A DNA stretch of 64,000 bases from Actinospica robiniae DSM 44927 (lineage in GTDB: Bacteria; Actinomycetota; Actinomycetes; Streptomycetales; Catenulisporaceae): the NCBI RefSeq assembly GCF_000504285.1, contig NZ_KI632511.1, forward strand, positions 5,872,154 through 5,936,153, given 5' to 3'. The position numbers and the translations under genes are program-made. Of this stretch, positions 1 through 7,676 are shown one piece after another. The notes below the pieces were generated by a model. It had not been told where the DNA came from and ran no database searches. It saw only the letters and a program-made list of their open reading frames with translations. Position 1 is the stretch's first letter. Every line of letters starts with the position of its first letter.

Positions 1-139
1 CGGCCCGACAGGCCCTCCACAGCACTATGCGACACCCCCCGACCGTAACGCCCCACCAATCACCGCACGAACACACAGGTCACAAGCATGATCCCACTAC
101 GCTGAGCGGCATTGAGGCTGGACCGGCCCGCAGTTCCTG

Positions 140-469
140 GTGGTGACCACCAACGACGTACCGGGATTCCGGATCGAGCAGGTTCTCGGCGAGGTCTTCG
201 GCCTGACCGTGCGTTCGCGCAACGCCTTCAGCCAGATGGGCGCCGGATTCAAGTCGATGCTCGGCGGGGAACTGCGCGGAATGACGAAGGCTCTGGTGGA
301 CAGCCGCAACGAAGTGATGGGCCGGATGATAGGAGAAGCCCAGTCCCGCGGCGCCAACGCGATCGTCGCGATGCGCTTCGACACCTCGGAGATGGGCGGG
401 GTGTGGACCGAGATCTGCGCGTACGGCACGGCCGTGCGGATCAGTCCGGTCGACCAGCAGCACATGTAG
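140..469 (+). CDS. YbjQ/UPF0145-family protein
   Basis: This 109-residue protein matches the small YbjQ (DUF74) family: a VTTNDVPG-type N-terminus, a central helix with SRNAF and GGELRGMTKAL, then ARGANAIV-like (SRGANAIVAMRFD) and a C-terminal AYGTAVRI strand. Family members form oligomeric beta-rich rings and are often labelled heavy-metal binding, but the role is not established. Tandem GTG codons at 140 and 143 are possible starts. No strong SD is visible, and a stop at 113-115 closes the frame upstream. It converges on the phosphatase gene to its right. Confidence 0.75.
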   Translation: MVTTNDVPGFRIEQVLGEVFGLTVRSRNAFSQMGAGFKSMLGGELRGMTKALVDSRNEVMGRMIGEAQSRGANAIVAMRFDTSEMGGVWTEICAYGTAVRISPVDQQHM

Positions 470-474
470 CACGA

Positions 475-504
475 CCGCGGCCGACGCGGGGACGTCGGCC
501 GCGG
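475..504. terminator. Bidirectional hairpin between convergent genes
   Basis: A perfect 12-bp inverted repeat (CCGCGGCCGACG and its complement) with a 6-nt loop lies between the ends of the YbjQ-family gene and the phosphatase gene. There is no U-tract, as is common in actinobacterial terminators. Confidence 0.65.
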
Positions 505-530
505 CCTGGCCGGCAAGGGTCCATTCGGCC

Positions 531-1658
531 CTAGTGGGTCAGCAGCCGCTCGCGCAGCTTCTGGATCGTCTGCGGGCTGAGGCCGAGCCCGTGCACGGCG
601 TAGTCGTACATGCTGCCGTAGCTGGTCTTGACCTGGTCGAAGCCGGCCTGCAGGTAGGAGGGCTCGACCTCCATGAACGGCGTGTAGATCGCGGCCTCGG
701 CCGCGGGCATGGCGGCGAGCATGCCCTGCACGGCCGGGGAGTCGAAGTAGTAGGTGTTGCTGAGCAGGTAGTCCTGCATGACAGTGGCCTGCGGAACCCC
801 GAGCAGCGTCAGGATGACGGCCGTGGCCCACCCGGTGCGGTCCTTGCCGGCGGTGCAGTGGTAGAGCGCCGCGCCGTCGCCGTCGGCGATCCCGGTCAGC
901 AGCGACTTGAAGGCGGCCTGCGCGGTCGCGCCGGTGACGAACTCGCGCTCGCCCTCCTGCATGTACTGCTCGGCCGACGCCGCCGAGGTCACCCCGGAGA
1001 TCGAGGTCGAGGTCGAGTCGCCGATCACGTTCAGGTTCGTGTAGGTGGCCCCGGCCGGGACCACGTCCGGCGCCGAGGCGATTTCAGCGGTCGTACGCAG
1101 GTCGTAGTCGGCGGTGATGCCGAGCCCGTCGACGGTGGCCAGGTCCGCGGCGGAGAGCGAGAGCGCCTGCGACCGGTAGACCACGCCCATCCGCACCCAC
1201 TGCCCGTCGACGGTGCGGTAGCCGCCGATGTCGCGCAGGTTCGGGTCGCTGGCGAGCCCGAGGTCCCGCACGCTCAGAACGAGCGGAGAGCCCTGCGACG
1301 GCACCAGCCGGATCCAGGACCCGTACGCAGCGGTCACGGTGATCTTGCCGTTCCCCGAGCCGGCCCCCACCCGGTGCTTCTGCGAGGACTCGCTCGTCCC
1401 CGCGTACACCGTCACCCCCCGCAGGTGCGCGGACGACGCCCAGCCGACGGTCAGCGTGCCGGGCTTCGCCCCCGCCGTCACCGCAGCGGAAGTGAACGGA
1501 ACGCGCGCGAACGACTGCGTCTGCCGCTGCTTCGCCGGCCCTCCCGCCGCCGCCATCGCCGTACCAGTCCCACCAACAAGCAACGTCGCCGCGGCCGCCA
1601 CACAAGCCACTCGACTCAAACGCGAAACGGAGTTCATGTTGGCGAAGCTAATCCCCAT
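531..1658 (-). CDS. Secreted tyrosine/dual-specificity protein phosphatase
   Basis: The protein has 375 residues. An N-terminal signal peptide is clear: a positively charged SRLSR segment, a hydrophobic stretch VACVAAAATLLVGG and a small-residue cleavage region AMAAAGG. The C-terminal two thirds carry LRDIGGYRT and the phosphatase signature HCTAGKDRTG (HCX5R), as in the Y_phosphatase3 family of secreted actinobacterial phosphatases. Residues about 45-115 look like a short beta-rich (fibronectin-like) domain. Internal ATG 1637 is an alternative start. Substrate unknown. It ends next to a bidirectional hairpin. Confidence 0.85.
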   Translation of the reverse strand: MGISFANMNSVSRLSRVACVAAAATLLVGGTGTAMAAAGGPAKQRQTQSFARVPFTSAAVTAGAKPGTLTVGWASSAHLRGVTVYAGTSESSQKHRVGAGSGNGKITVTAAYGSWIRLVPSQGSPLVLSVRDLGLASDPNLRDIGGYRTVDGQWVRMGVVYRSQALSLSAADLATVDGLGITADYDLRTTAEIASAPDVVPAGATYTNLNVIGDSTSTSISGVTSAASAEQYMQEGEREFVTGATAQAAFKSLLTGIADGDGAALYHCTAGKDRTGWATAVILTLLGVPQATVMQDYLLSNTYYFDSPAVQGMLAAMPAAEAAIYTPFMEVEPSYLQAGFDQVKTSYGSMYDYAVHGLGLSPQTIQKLRERLLTH

Positions 1659-1874
1659 TAGTAAACATCCCGTGTCCCCCCGCCCACCCCTGGATGTCCC
1701 CTACCGGTCCAACGCGCCGCCGGCGCCGGCGACACCGCAGCCGGCACTGCATCGCATCGCAAGAGTCACTTACCTGCGAGCCCAGGACGCCCCGATGCCG
1801 ACGCTCGCCTCCTGCTGCACTCCGTCGGCAAAGGTTTGGCATCGCATGTCAGCGTCGACGCCTAGCCTGTTGCC

Positions 1875-2404
1875 GTGACTGATGATGAGCTGGTTGCAGC
1901 CATACGGGCGAGCCTGGTCGAGCGGGCGGCACCCGAACCAGCCACCGAGGCGGCCATCATCGAGGCAGAGTCCGTGATCGGCTTTCCAGTGCCCGCAATC
2001 CTGCGCCGCCTCTACGTCGAAGTCGCTAATGGCGGCTTCGGGCCAAGGTTCGGCATCCTCGGTGTTCGCGGCCACGACCACTTCACCTGCGACGACTACG
2101 CGGATATCACCAAGGCGTACTGGGGAGGCGATCCCGCATTCTCTGGACTCGTCCCTGTAGTCGAGTGGGGGTGTGCGCTCTGGTCATATTGCGACTTCAG
2201 CTCCTCGGACGGGGAGATCTGGGCGTGGGATCCCACTCATGCTGCACACGACACAGCCTTTTCCCCGCCGGAAAGACCATCTGGGAGTGGCTCGCCGACG
2301 CAGTCACCGATCCCGACCGTCATGACTTCTACCCGGGCCTCGTCGACGCTCCCGCCTTGGAAGGGGAGTGCAGCCCAAGGTCGTCCGGATGGGGATGGCA
2401 CTGA
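1875..2404 (+). pseudogene. SMI1/KNR4-type protein gene with a frameshift
   Basis: From GTG 1875 the frame reads as a SMI1/KNR4-like protein: an FPVPAILRRLYVEVANGGFG block followed by GILGVRG, DITKAYWGG and WSYCDFSSSDGEIWAWDP. At the TTTTCCCC run (2259-2266) the reading frame breaks. The matching C-terminal part (LFPAGKTIWEWLADAV to SGWGWH) continues in the next frame to TGA at 2402-2404. One extra T would restore a protein of about 177 residues. Known relatives are often immunity proteins of contact-dependent toxins, but no toxin gene is seen here. Either the gene is decaying or there is a sequencing error in the homopolymer. Confidence 0.6.
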
Positions 2405-2466
2405 CGCCGCGCAGCGCACCACCTCTATGCAGCAAGTATTGCTGTTCACATTGCTCAAGACTTCGT

Positions 2467-2485
2467 CGCGTATGTGTCGCGATCA
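2467..2485 (+). repeat. 19-bp end repeat, copy 1 (possible integrase arm site)
   Basis: CGCGTATGTGTCGCGATCA. An exact second copy lies at 2699-2717 and a 17/19 copy at 21340-21358. Copies 1 and 3 sit 93-94 nt from the 65-bp repeat, and copy 2 sits on its other side. The placement suits arm-type sites of a tyrosine integrase, which is an inference. Confidence 0.5.
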
Positions 2486-2522
2486 CAGCGTATGCATAAG
2501 TACGACAGCCTGAGGATGAGAC

Positions 2523-2565
2523 AGCTCAGGGCCGGTTCCCGATCTCGCGGAACCGACCCTGAGCT
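2523..2565. terminator. Hairpin next to the left attachment repeat
   Basis: 17-bp arms (2523-2539 and 2549-2565, one mismatch) with a 9-nt loop. It is the counterpart of the tRNA-Ser terminator at 21399-21434 and once lay downstream of a complete tRNA-Ser gene or element copy. Confidence 0.6.
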
Positions 2566-2578
2566 GGTCTTTCACGTA

Positions 2579-2643
2579 CTCAAAGCGGAGGGCGTGGGAT
2601 TCGAACCCACGAGAACGGTCACCCGTCCTAGCAGTTTTCAAGA
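2579..2643. repeat. Left attachment repeat (3' half of tRNA-Ser)
   Basis: This 65-bp sequence is identical to 21451-21515 and covers the 3' part of the tRNA-Ser(UGA) gene, from the 3' flank through the T and variable arms to the anticodon loop. The 5' half of the tRNA is missing here, so it is an attachment-site copy and not a functional tRNA. Confidence 0.9.
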
Positions 2644-2698
2644 GTACCCGCGACGTGGCGCTGACCAGCAGTTTTAGCCGATTCGGCCGGTCCGCGAC

Positions 2699-2717
2699 CG
2701 CGTATGTGTCGCGATCA
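2699..2717 (+). repeat. 19-bp end repeat, copy 2
   Basis: Exact copy of the 19-mer at 2467-2485, placed 56 bp inside the element from the left attachment repeat. The surrounding 2644-2860 holds no gene and is the element's left-end, probably integrase-binding, region. Confidence 0.5.
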
Positions 2718-2860
2718 TGACCGAGCAGTCCTCCAGCGTGCGAGGTTGTACTGGCAACGTGGTGACGACTATGGCGTGGATCTGGTCGGCTAGTTGTCGT
2801 CCGTCGAAGCCGAAAGTATGATCAGGCGTTCATCCGGTAGGGACGGGCAGAGGGAGCGAA

Positions 2861-3829
2861 GTGCCGGTGTTCGGGCTGGGGAAGAAAACTGCACTGAACG
2901 CCAAGGCGCGGATGCTGCTTGGCAACGGAGATCCAGTGGCTGAGGAGCTCCACGGCGCAGCTGGCCGCCGGGAATGGGACACCGTCCGTGAGACTCTCGG
3001 CCACTTCGAAGACCAAGAGCGTTCCCAGCTCGTATGGTCGCTCGCCTGGGAGCAGCCTCAGCTGTATCAGTGGCTTCGGAAGGAGCCAAGACTTGAAGAG
3101 AACGACGCGGTAGCTCAGTTGCTCCTGGGCGTCGTGACCGTGGGCTACGCGTGGTCTGTCCGCTCCGGTCTCTTCGCACGGCACGTCTCACGTGCTCAGT
3201 TCGAAGGCTTCCACGCTTTACTGCGGGAGGCTGAGCCGCGCCTGTATGCGGCAGCCGAACTCGACCCTGGCTCCTCCGCTCCGTGGACCGGACTCCTCGC
3301 CGCAGGCCGCGGACTTCAGGTCGGACTCGATGTGATCAGACGTCGATTTGAAGCGGCTATCACTCGGACTCCAGGGGACCGGGTGGCACATCGCCAATTG
3401 ACGCTGGCACTGTGCAAGAAGTGGCTCGGCTCGCACGAGCTGATGCACGAGTTCGTCGACCAGGCGCGGCGCGGTCCGTATGAAGCCAACCTGGCCTTTC
3501 TCACGGCACTCGCCCACCTCGAGCACGCTATGGCGCTCGAGGTGGGCCCGGAGCGCCGGGCGTACCTGGCCCAACCGCATGTCCATGCCGAGCTTGTCCA
3601 AGCAGCCGAGGTCTCCGTCTTCCGGCCCGGATACGCGGTCCCGCACATGCCGTTCGCTGACGCGAACCTGTTCGCGATGGTCTTCAGCTTGGCAGGAATG
3701 CAGGCCGAGGCTCGGCGGGCATTCGAACTCACAGAAGGTGTGGTCACACGCTCCCCCTGGGAGCAGTTGAGCCAAGATGTGATGACGGTGTACACCACAC
3801 GGCGCCGCCTAGCCCGCACTTCCAAGTAG
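2861..3829 (+). CDS. Hypothetical helical-repeat protein (element cargo)
   Basis: The protein has 322 residues and starts with GTG after AGGGAG. It is mostly helical with no signal or membrane segment. An early GRREWDTVRETLGHF segment, a WLRKEPRLEENDAVAQLLLG segment and later AALRAG-like repeats (ARRGPYEANLAFLTALAHLEHAM) resemble TPR-like actinobacterial proteins of the DUF4034 type. That assignment is from memory of the pattern and is tentative. It is the first gene inside the left end of the element, facing inward, and is not part of the transfer set, so it is probably cargo. Confidence 0.7.
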   Translation: MPVFGLGKKTALNAKARMLLGNGDPVAEELHGAAGRREWDTVRETLGHFEDQERSQLVWSLAWEQPQLYQWLRKEPRLEENDAVAQLLLGVVTVGYAWSVRSGLFARHVSRAQFEGFHALLREAEPRLYAAAELDPGSSAPWTGLLAAGRGLQVGLDVIRRRFEAAITRTPGDRVAHRQLTLALCKKWLGSHELMHEFVDQARRGPYEANLAFLTALAHLEHAMALEVGPERRAYLAQPHVHAELVQAAEVSVFRPGYAVPHMPFADANLFAMVFSLAGMQAEARRAFELTEGVVTRSPWEQLSQDVMTVYTTRRRLARTSK

Positions 3830-3868
3830 CCGACGGGAAGGCGCGTTCAGCTGACCAGTCGCTAGCTG

Positions 3869-4273
3869 TCACACGCTTTGTGGGGCGTGTGACTCGCTGA
3901 CCGCGGCCGCGCGATCGAGCAAGCCGCCCTGGAAGGCCTTCAGGGTCTCGGTGAATGCACGCTCCAGAGTCATGACGGATCCGGAAGTGCTCCGATTCCG
4001 ATGGTGCCAACGGTGCAGTGCCCGAATGGGCTCCTGCGTCTCCAGCGCCCCGATGCCCGTAAGGTGCTTCAGGACCGCCCGCGCCACCTGGTAGCAGGCT
4101 TCCGGGCTGAGTGCACGCAGGTGATCCTGGATCAGGATGTCGAAGTACGTGAACACGTCGTGGCCCCGGTCGCTATGGAGCACCTGCACCGACGTACTCA
4201 GCACGTCCACCAGTTCCGCCGGGGTTAGCGGCCCCGGCACGTACGCAGTCGGAATGGTCTCATCAGCCGCCAT
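3869..4273 (-). CDS. Hypothetical protein, divergent from the HTH regulator
   Basis: The protein has 134 residues. ATG 4273 is chosen because GGAGG precedes it at good distance. Longer upstream starts would run into the control region of the divergent regulator. The sequence is helical and soluble (LTPAELVDVLSTSVQVL, YFDILIQDHLRAL, CYQVARAVLKHLTG). I do not recognise the family. Because it shares an intergenic region and a 17-bp palindrome with the regulator at 4440, the two are probably controlled together. Confidence 0.65.
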   Translation of the reverse strand: MAADETIPTAYVPGPLTPAELVDVLSTSVQVLHSDRGHDVFTYFDILIQDHLRALSPEACYQVARAVLKHLTGIGALETQEPIRALHRWHHRNRSTSGSVMTLERAFTETLKAFQGGLLDRAAAVSESHAPQSV

Positions 4274-4359
4274 CGTGGCCTCCAATCGGTGATAAGACCA
4301 GCGAACTACGGTGCGCCCGCCGTGGGCACCATGTGCGCGCAGCCAGGGCATTCGTGCCG

Positions 4360-4376
4360 TTCACACCCCGTGTGAA
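4360..4376. promoter_or_regulatory. Palindromic operator TTCACAC-CCC-GTGTGAA
   Basis: A perfect 7-bp inverted repeat with a 3-bp spacer lies in the divergent intergenic region, 63 bp before the ATG of the HTH regulator and 86 bp before the start of the leftward gene. It is the natural candidate for autoregulation by that regulator. Confidence 0.5.
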
Positions 4377-4439
4377 ACGCGCGCGGCTACGCTCAGGAGT
4401 GGTTTCCACACAAGACGTCGAAGTCTCGGAGGCTCCACC

Positions 4440-5771
4440 ATGCGCGAGCCGAACACGCTGCTTGACGCACTACTCGACGAGGCTGGGATGTCCCGCGCCG
4501 GCCTGGCCAGCCGAGTCAATCGCCAGGGCGGAACCAGTGGCCGGGCGCTTACGTACGACCACACGTCGGTCGGGCGGTGGCTCGCTGGGCAGCGTCCGCG
4601 CGGCGACGTGCCCGAGTTCCTGCGGCAGGTGCTCTCTGAGGCGGTGGGCCGGCCTCTGAGCCTGGACGACATCGGTCTAGGCCGAACTACAGCGCCCGCT
4701 CCGGGCACCGTAGAGCTCGAGCAGTTCGTCAACCGCGCCCCGGCACTGTGGCGCTCTGACAGACCCGGCCAGGCTGCCGCTCCGGTCTCCTCCGGCATGA
4801 ACGCGATTGCTCCCGTCTGGGAATGGGAGAACCCGCCAGAGGACAGCGACGTCTCGCGCCGCGGTTCGAGCCGCGTCGGCATCGAAGACGTCGAGTACAT
4901 CCGCCGAGCCCGCGACCGGTACGAGCTGATGTACCAGCGCGCCGGCGGAGTGGCGACGCGCGGGCGGGTCGTGTTCTTCCTCAACGAGTACGCCGCGCCC
5001 GTTCTGCGCGGAGGCTATACGGACGCCGTCGGCAGGCAGCTGCACCGTGCCGTTGGAGGGCTGGTCAGCATCGCCGGCATCTGCGCCTACGATGCGGACT
5101 CGCAGGGCTTCGCGCAGAGCTACTTCCACCAGGCATTGCGCCTCGCCAAGGCGAGTGGCGACCGCGCGTTCGGCGCCTATGTGATCGGTCTGATGACCAA
5201 CCAGGCGATGTTCCTTCGGGACTACCGCCGAGCCCTGGCGTTCGCCGAGGCAGCCCTCCGAACGGCCGGGGCGGAACTCAGCCCGGCTCTCGCCGCTGAC
5301 CTCAACGCGATGAAGGCCAAGGCGTACGGCAGGATCAGAGAGCAGCCTTACGCCCACCAGGCCATGGCGGCGGCTGAGCGTGCGGCGGACCGGATCGGCG
5401 AACGACAGGAGCCACCAGAAACCGGCTACGTCCAGCCCGGTCTAGTCGACACCCAGCTTGCAGAGACCCTGCTGAGTCTCGGCGACCTCTCCGCCGCGGT
5501 CACCTTCGCCCAGCACGCCGCAGACCTGGCGACCCATCCACGCGGGCAAGTAAACCGCCTGGTGACCCTGACCCGGGTGGCAGTCGCTCAGCGGGACATC
5601 GATCGAGCTGCCAGCGCCGCTGACGCCATGCTCGATCTCGCCGAGGGCATGGAGTCCGTCCGACTCAGCAGCCGCTTTCGGACGATCGCTGACACGCTCA
5701 GGCCCCAGGATGCGGTGTGCGCACGGCAGGTGGTCGAGCGGATCGACGCGAGTCTGTCTGTGCCGTTCTAG
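4440..5771 (+). CDS. HTH regulator with C-terminal TPR-like region
   Basis: The protein has 443 residues and starts at ATG 4440 after GGAGG. The N-terminus is a Cro/CI-like helix-turn-helix (LLDEAGMSRAGLASRVN, then TYDHTSVGRWLAGQRPRG), followed by a linker and a long helical region from about residue 140 with AALRTAG, ALAFAEAAL and AVTFAQHAADLA motifs typical of TPR repeats. This architecture is common in Streptomyces and in AICEs, where such proteins are pathway or element regulators. A perfect palindrome lies upstream. The gene ends before a hairpin shared with a small opposing gene. Confidence 0.8.
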   Translation: MREPNTLLDALLDEAGMSRAGLASRVNRQGGTSGRALTYDHTSVGRWLAGQRPRGDVPEFLRQVLSEAVGRPLSLDDIGLGRTTAPAPGTVELEQFVNRAPALWRSDRPGQAAAPVSSGMNAIAPVWEWENPPEDSDVSRRGSSRVGIEDVEYIRRARDRYELMYQRAGGVATRGRVVFFLNEYAAPVLRGGYTDAVGRQLHRAVGGLVSIAGICAYDADSQGFAQSYFHQALRLAKASGDRAFGAYVIGLMTNQAMFLRDYRRALAFAEAALRTAGAELSPALAADLNAMKAKAYGRIREQPYAHQAMAAAERAADRIGERQEPPETGYVQPGLVDTQLAETLLSLGDLSAAVTFAQHAADLATHPRGQVNRLVTLTRVAVAQRDIDRAASAADAMLDLAEGMESVRLSSRFRTIADTLRPQDAVCARQVVERIDASLSVPF

Positions 5772-5897
5772 AACCAGCGAGCTCAGCGCCGCCGGTCAGC
5801 AACTTCTCCAGGGGACTCGCCGCCCGGTGACCGAACTACTCCGCGGCAATCCATCCCTGTTCTGGATAGAAACAGCCTCGCCATGATGGAATGGCCC

Positions 5898-5932
5898 GGC
5901 GCCCCCTGCGCGGTCCAACCGCAGGGGGCGCC
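5898..5932. terminator. Bidirectional hairpin terminator
   Basis: 12-bp arms GGCGCCCCCTGC and complement with an 11-nt loop, between the 3' ends of the HTH regulator and the small gene at 5958-6131. Confidence 0.65.
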
Positions 5933-5957
5933 CACATGTCAGCCCGACAGGGCACAG

Positions 5958-6131
5958 TCAGCGAATGAGCCGCACGGCGATGTCCGCGAGCTTGGCCACC
6001 GCATCGATCGACGATGCGGCCAACTGGGCCCACCTCAACCGACGGTCCTTCCGCTCCTGGAGGGTCCGGGGGTCCAACGCCCGGCCCTCCAAGCTGACCT
6101 CTGCTTTCTGCTCGAACTGATCTCCACCCAT
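5958..6131 (-). CDS. Small hypothetical protein (57 aa)
   Basis: An ATG preceded by GGAGGTAG opens a 57-residue frame. It reads as a polar, charged N-terminus (GGDQFEQKAEVSLEGR), a basic stretch (LQERKDRRLRWA) and an amphipathic C-terminal helix (DAVAKLADIAVRLIR). Good SD, codon bias and a terminator after the stop support a real gene. Family unknown. Confidence 0.55.
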   Translation of the reverse strand: MGGDQFEQKAEVSLEGRALDPRTLQERKDRRLRWAQLAASSIDAVAKLADIAVRLIR

Positions 6132-6232
6132 CAGCTACCTCCGTTCCGCCATACCCCTCGCCGTTCGCGCGGGGTGGGCTTCGCCGGTGGCCACCTGATG
6201 CGCAGCGGGGGCGGGCCCGGAGGGCTGATGTG

Positions 6233-6388
6233 ATGAACAGTACTGGCTCACCCCTCGAACTGGGCTGCCGGAACTGCTACCCGACCGGACTTTCACCGGA
6301 CATCTTGCATGAGGGCTGCCACCAGGTAGTTCGGTTCGCCGAGCCCGATTCTGGATCGGATAATCGCCATCAAGCCCAGCAACCGTAG
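6233..6388 (+). CDS. Small Cys/His-containing protein (51 aa)
   Basis: An ATG preceded by GGAGG at 8-9 nt opens a 51-residue frame with a CRNC pair and a later GCH, so it may bind a metal. It lies 49 bp upstream of the Nudix gene on the same strand and may be cotranscribed. The short length leaves room for chance. The rest of 5772-6437 holds only the hairpin and the opposing small gene. Confidence 0.4.
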   Translation: MNSTGSPLELGCRNCYPTGLSPDILHEGCHQVVRFAEPDSGSDNRHQAQQP

Positions 6389-6437
6389 GCTGGGACACTG
6401 CTGTACGGAGCAGAAGACCATCCCGAGGAGGCTCCCA

Positions 6438-6968
6438 GTGGCTGCATGGATCAACCGCGCCGAGCGCACTGTCTACGAAAGCCCGTGGTTCCGGCTGAAC
6501 CTCGCCGATGTCGAACTTCCGGACGGTCGCCACCTCGATCACTATCTATTGCGTCAACGGCCCGTCGTTCTCACGGCCTGTCTCAACGCTCAGGAGCGGG
6601 TGCTCATGCTCTGGCGCCATCGCTTCATCCCAGACACCTACGGCTACGAGCTGCCTTCCGGCGTCGTGGAGCCGGGCGAAGACCTCGAAGCCGCGGCAGC
6701 GCGCGAGACCCTCGAAGAGACTGGCTGGCAGCCTGGCCCGCTCAAGCACCTACTGACAGTGGAACCGTCGGCCGGGTTCTCCGATGCGGTCCACCACGCC
6801 TACTACGCGGAGTCGGCCGAGTACGTGGGCGACCCGGCCGACGCGATTGAGTCCGACCGGATCGAGTGGGTTCCGCTCGCCGATATCCCGGAGCTCATCT
6901 CCCAGGGCAAGATTCGAGCTGCGAACACGGTAGCCACCTTGCTCATACTCGTGTCGTCCGGGCGGTAG
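6438..6968 (+). CDS. Nudix hydrolase
   Basis: The protein has 176 residues and starts with GTG after GAGGAGG. A complete Nudix box is present (GVVEPGEDLEAAAARETLEE followed by TGW), giving the metal- and diphosphate-binding loop. Family members hydrolyse nucleoside-diphosphate derivatives. In the AICE pSAM2 the Nudix-containing Pif protein blocks redundant transfer into cells that already hold the element, so this gene may play that part; this is by analogy only. It converges on the HAD gene with 9 bp between stops. Confidence 0.9.
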   Translation: MAAWINRAERTVYESPWFRLNLADVELPDGRHLDHYLLRQRPVVLTACLNAQERVLMLWRHRFIPDTYGYELPSGVVEPGEDLEAAAARETLEETGWQPGPLKHLLTVEPSAGFSDAVHHAYYAESAEYVGDPADAIESDRIEWVPLADIPELISQGKIRAANTVATLLILVSSGR

Positions 6969-6977
6969 AGCAGCCCG

Positions 6978-7676
6978 TCAGACGCGGAGCTCCACAGCAG
7001 CGGTTGCCACCTCGGCCATAGAAGTCACGATGAGATCCGCACCAGCGTTGGCGAACCGGTCGATCTTCTCCGGCCGGTTCGCGTACCCAACGACGGCGAC
7101 GCCGGCAGCGTGGGCGCCGTCAATGTCTGCCAGAGAGTCGCCGATCAGGACGGAGTCCGCAGGGCTGGCGCTGAGCGTCTTTATGGCTGCCAGGATCGGC
7201 TCCGGGTTCGGCTTCATGAGGTCCGGTCGCGCGAAGACGCGTCCGCTCACGGGCATGCCGTACCTGATCAGTCGCTGCCGGTTCAGATAGCGGTTGATCG
7301 CGCCCGCCGAGTTGTTGCTCACGACCGCAAGGGCCTTGCCAGCCTCGAACCCACCGATGATGAGCTCACGGCCGTACGGCGTCGGCTGGGCCACCTGCGC
7401 GGCCTCAGCTTCCTCGGCGCACAGCTTCGCTTCCACTTCGCGAAGTAGGTTGGCGCGGCCGAGCTCGGCCGTCCACTTCAGGACTTCGAGCGGGTCCAGT
7501 TCCGCGGCGAGTCCTGCGGGGATCGCCACGCCGGCACCGGTTAGCACGCCACGCAGGGTCTCGGCGACTCCTGGGGCCGGGCGCTTGGAGAAGATGCTGC
7601 ACACCGGGCCGTCGAAATCGAGCAGAATCGAGGTCTTGCGAGACAGCAGCTCTACGAGATCGGCCCGAGCACTCAT
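6978..7676 (-). CDS. HAD-family hydrolase
   Basis: The protein has 232 residues. HAD motifs are in order: LLDFDGPV (motif I, nucleophile Asp), VVSNNS (motif II), KPNPEPIL with the motif III Lys, and VLIGDSLADIDGA (motif IV). It probably dephosphorylates a small phosphometabolite. Its ATG overlaps the stop of the GntR regulator by 4 nt (ATGA), so the two are translationally coupled and share the repressor's promoter. Confidence 0.88.
   Translation of the reverse strand: MSARADLVELLSRKTSILLDFDGPVCSIFSKRPAPGVAETLRGVLTGAGVAIPAGLAAELDPLEVLKWTAELGRANLLREVEAKLCAEEAEAAQVAQPTPYGRELIIGGFEAGKALAVVSNNSAGAINRYLNRQRLIRYGMPVSGRVFARPDLMKPNPEPILAAIKTLSASPADSVLIGDSLADIDGAHAAGVAVVGYANRPEKIDRFANAGADLIVTSMAEVATAAVELRV

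Larger units (their letters stand above)
2461..2578. repeat. Diverged copy of the element's right-end segment
   Basis: This stretch aligns along its length with 21335-21450. Both hold a GCGATCA-containing 19-mer, a GTACG..AGCC..AGGATGAGACAG block and the tRNA-proximal hairpin, all at the same distance from the 65-bp repeat. I estimate about three quarters identity by eye. It therefore looks like the right end of another element of the same family rather than ordinary chromosome. Confidence 0.6.

Noticed and set aside
2579-2643. A second tRNA-Ser gene
   Set aside because: Only the 3' half is present; the acceptor 5' strand and D arm are missing, so it is an attachment repeat.
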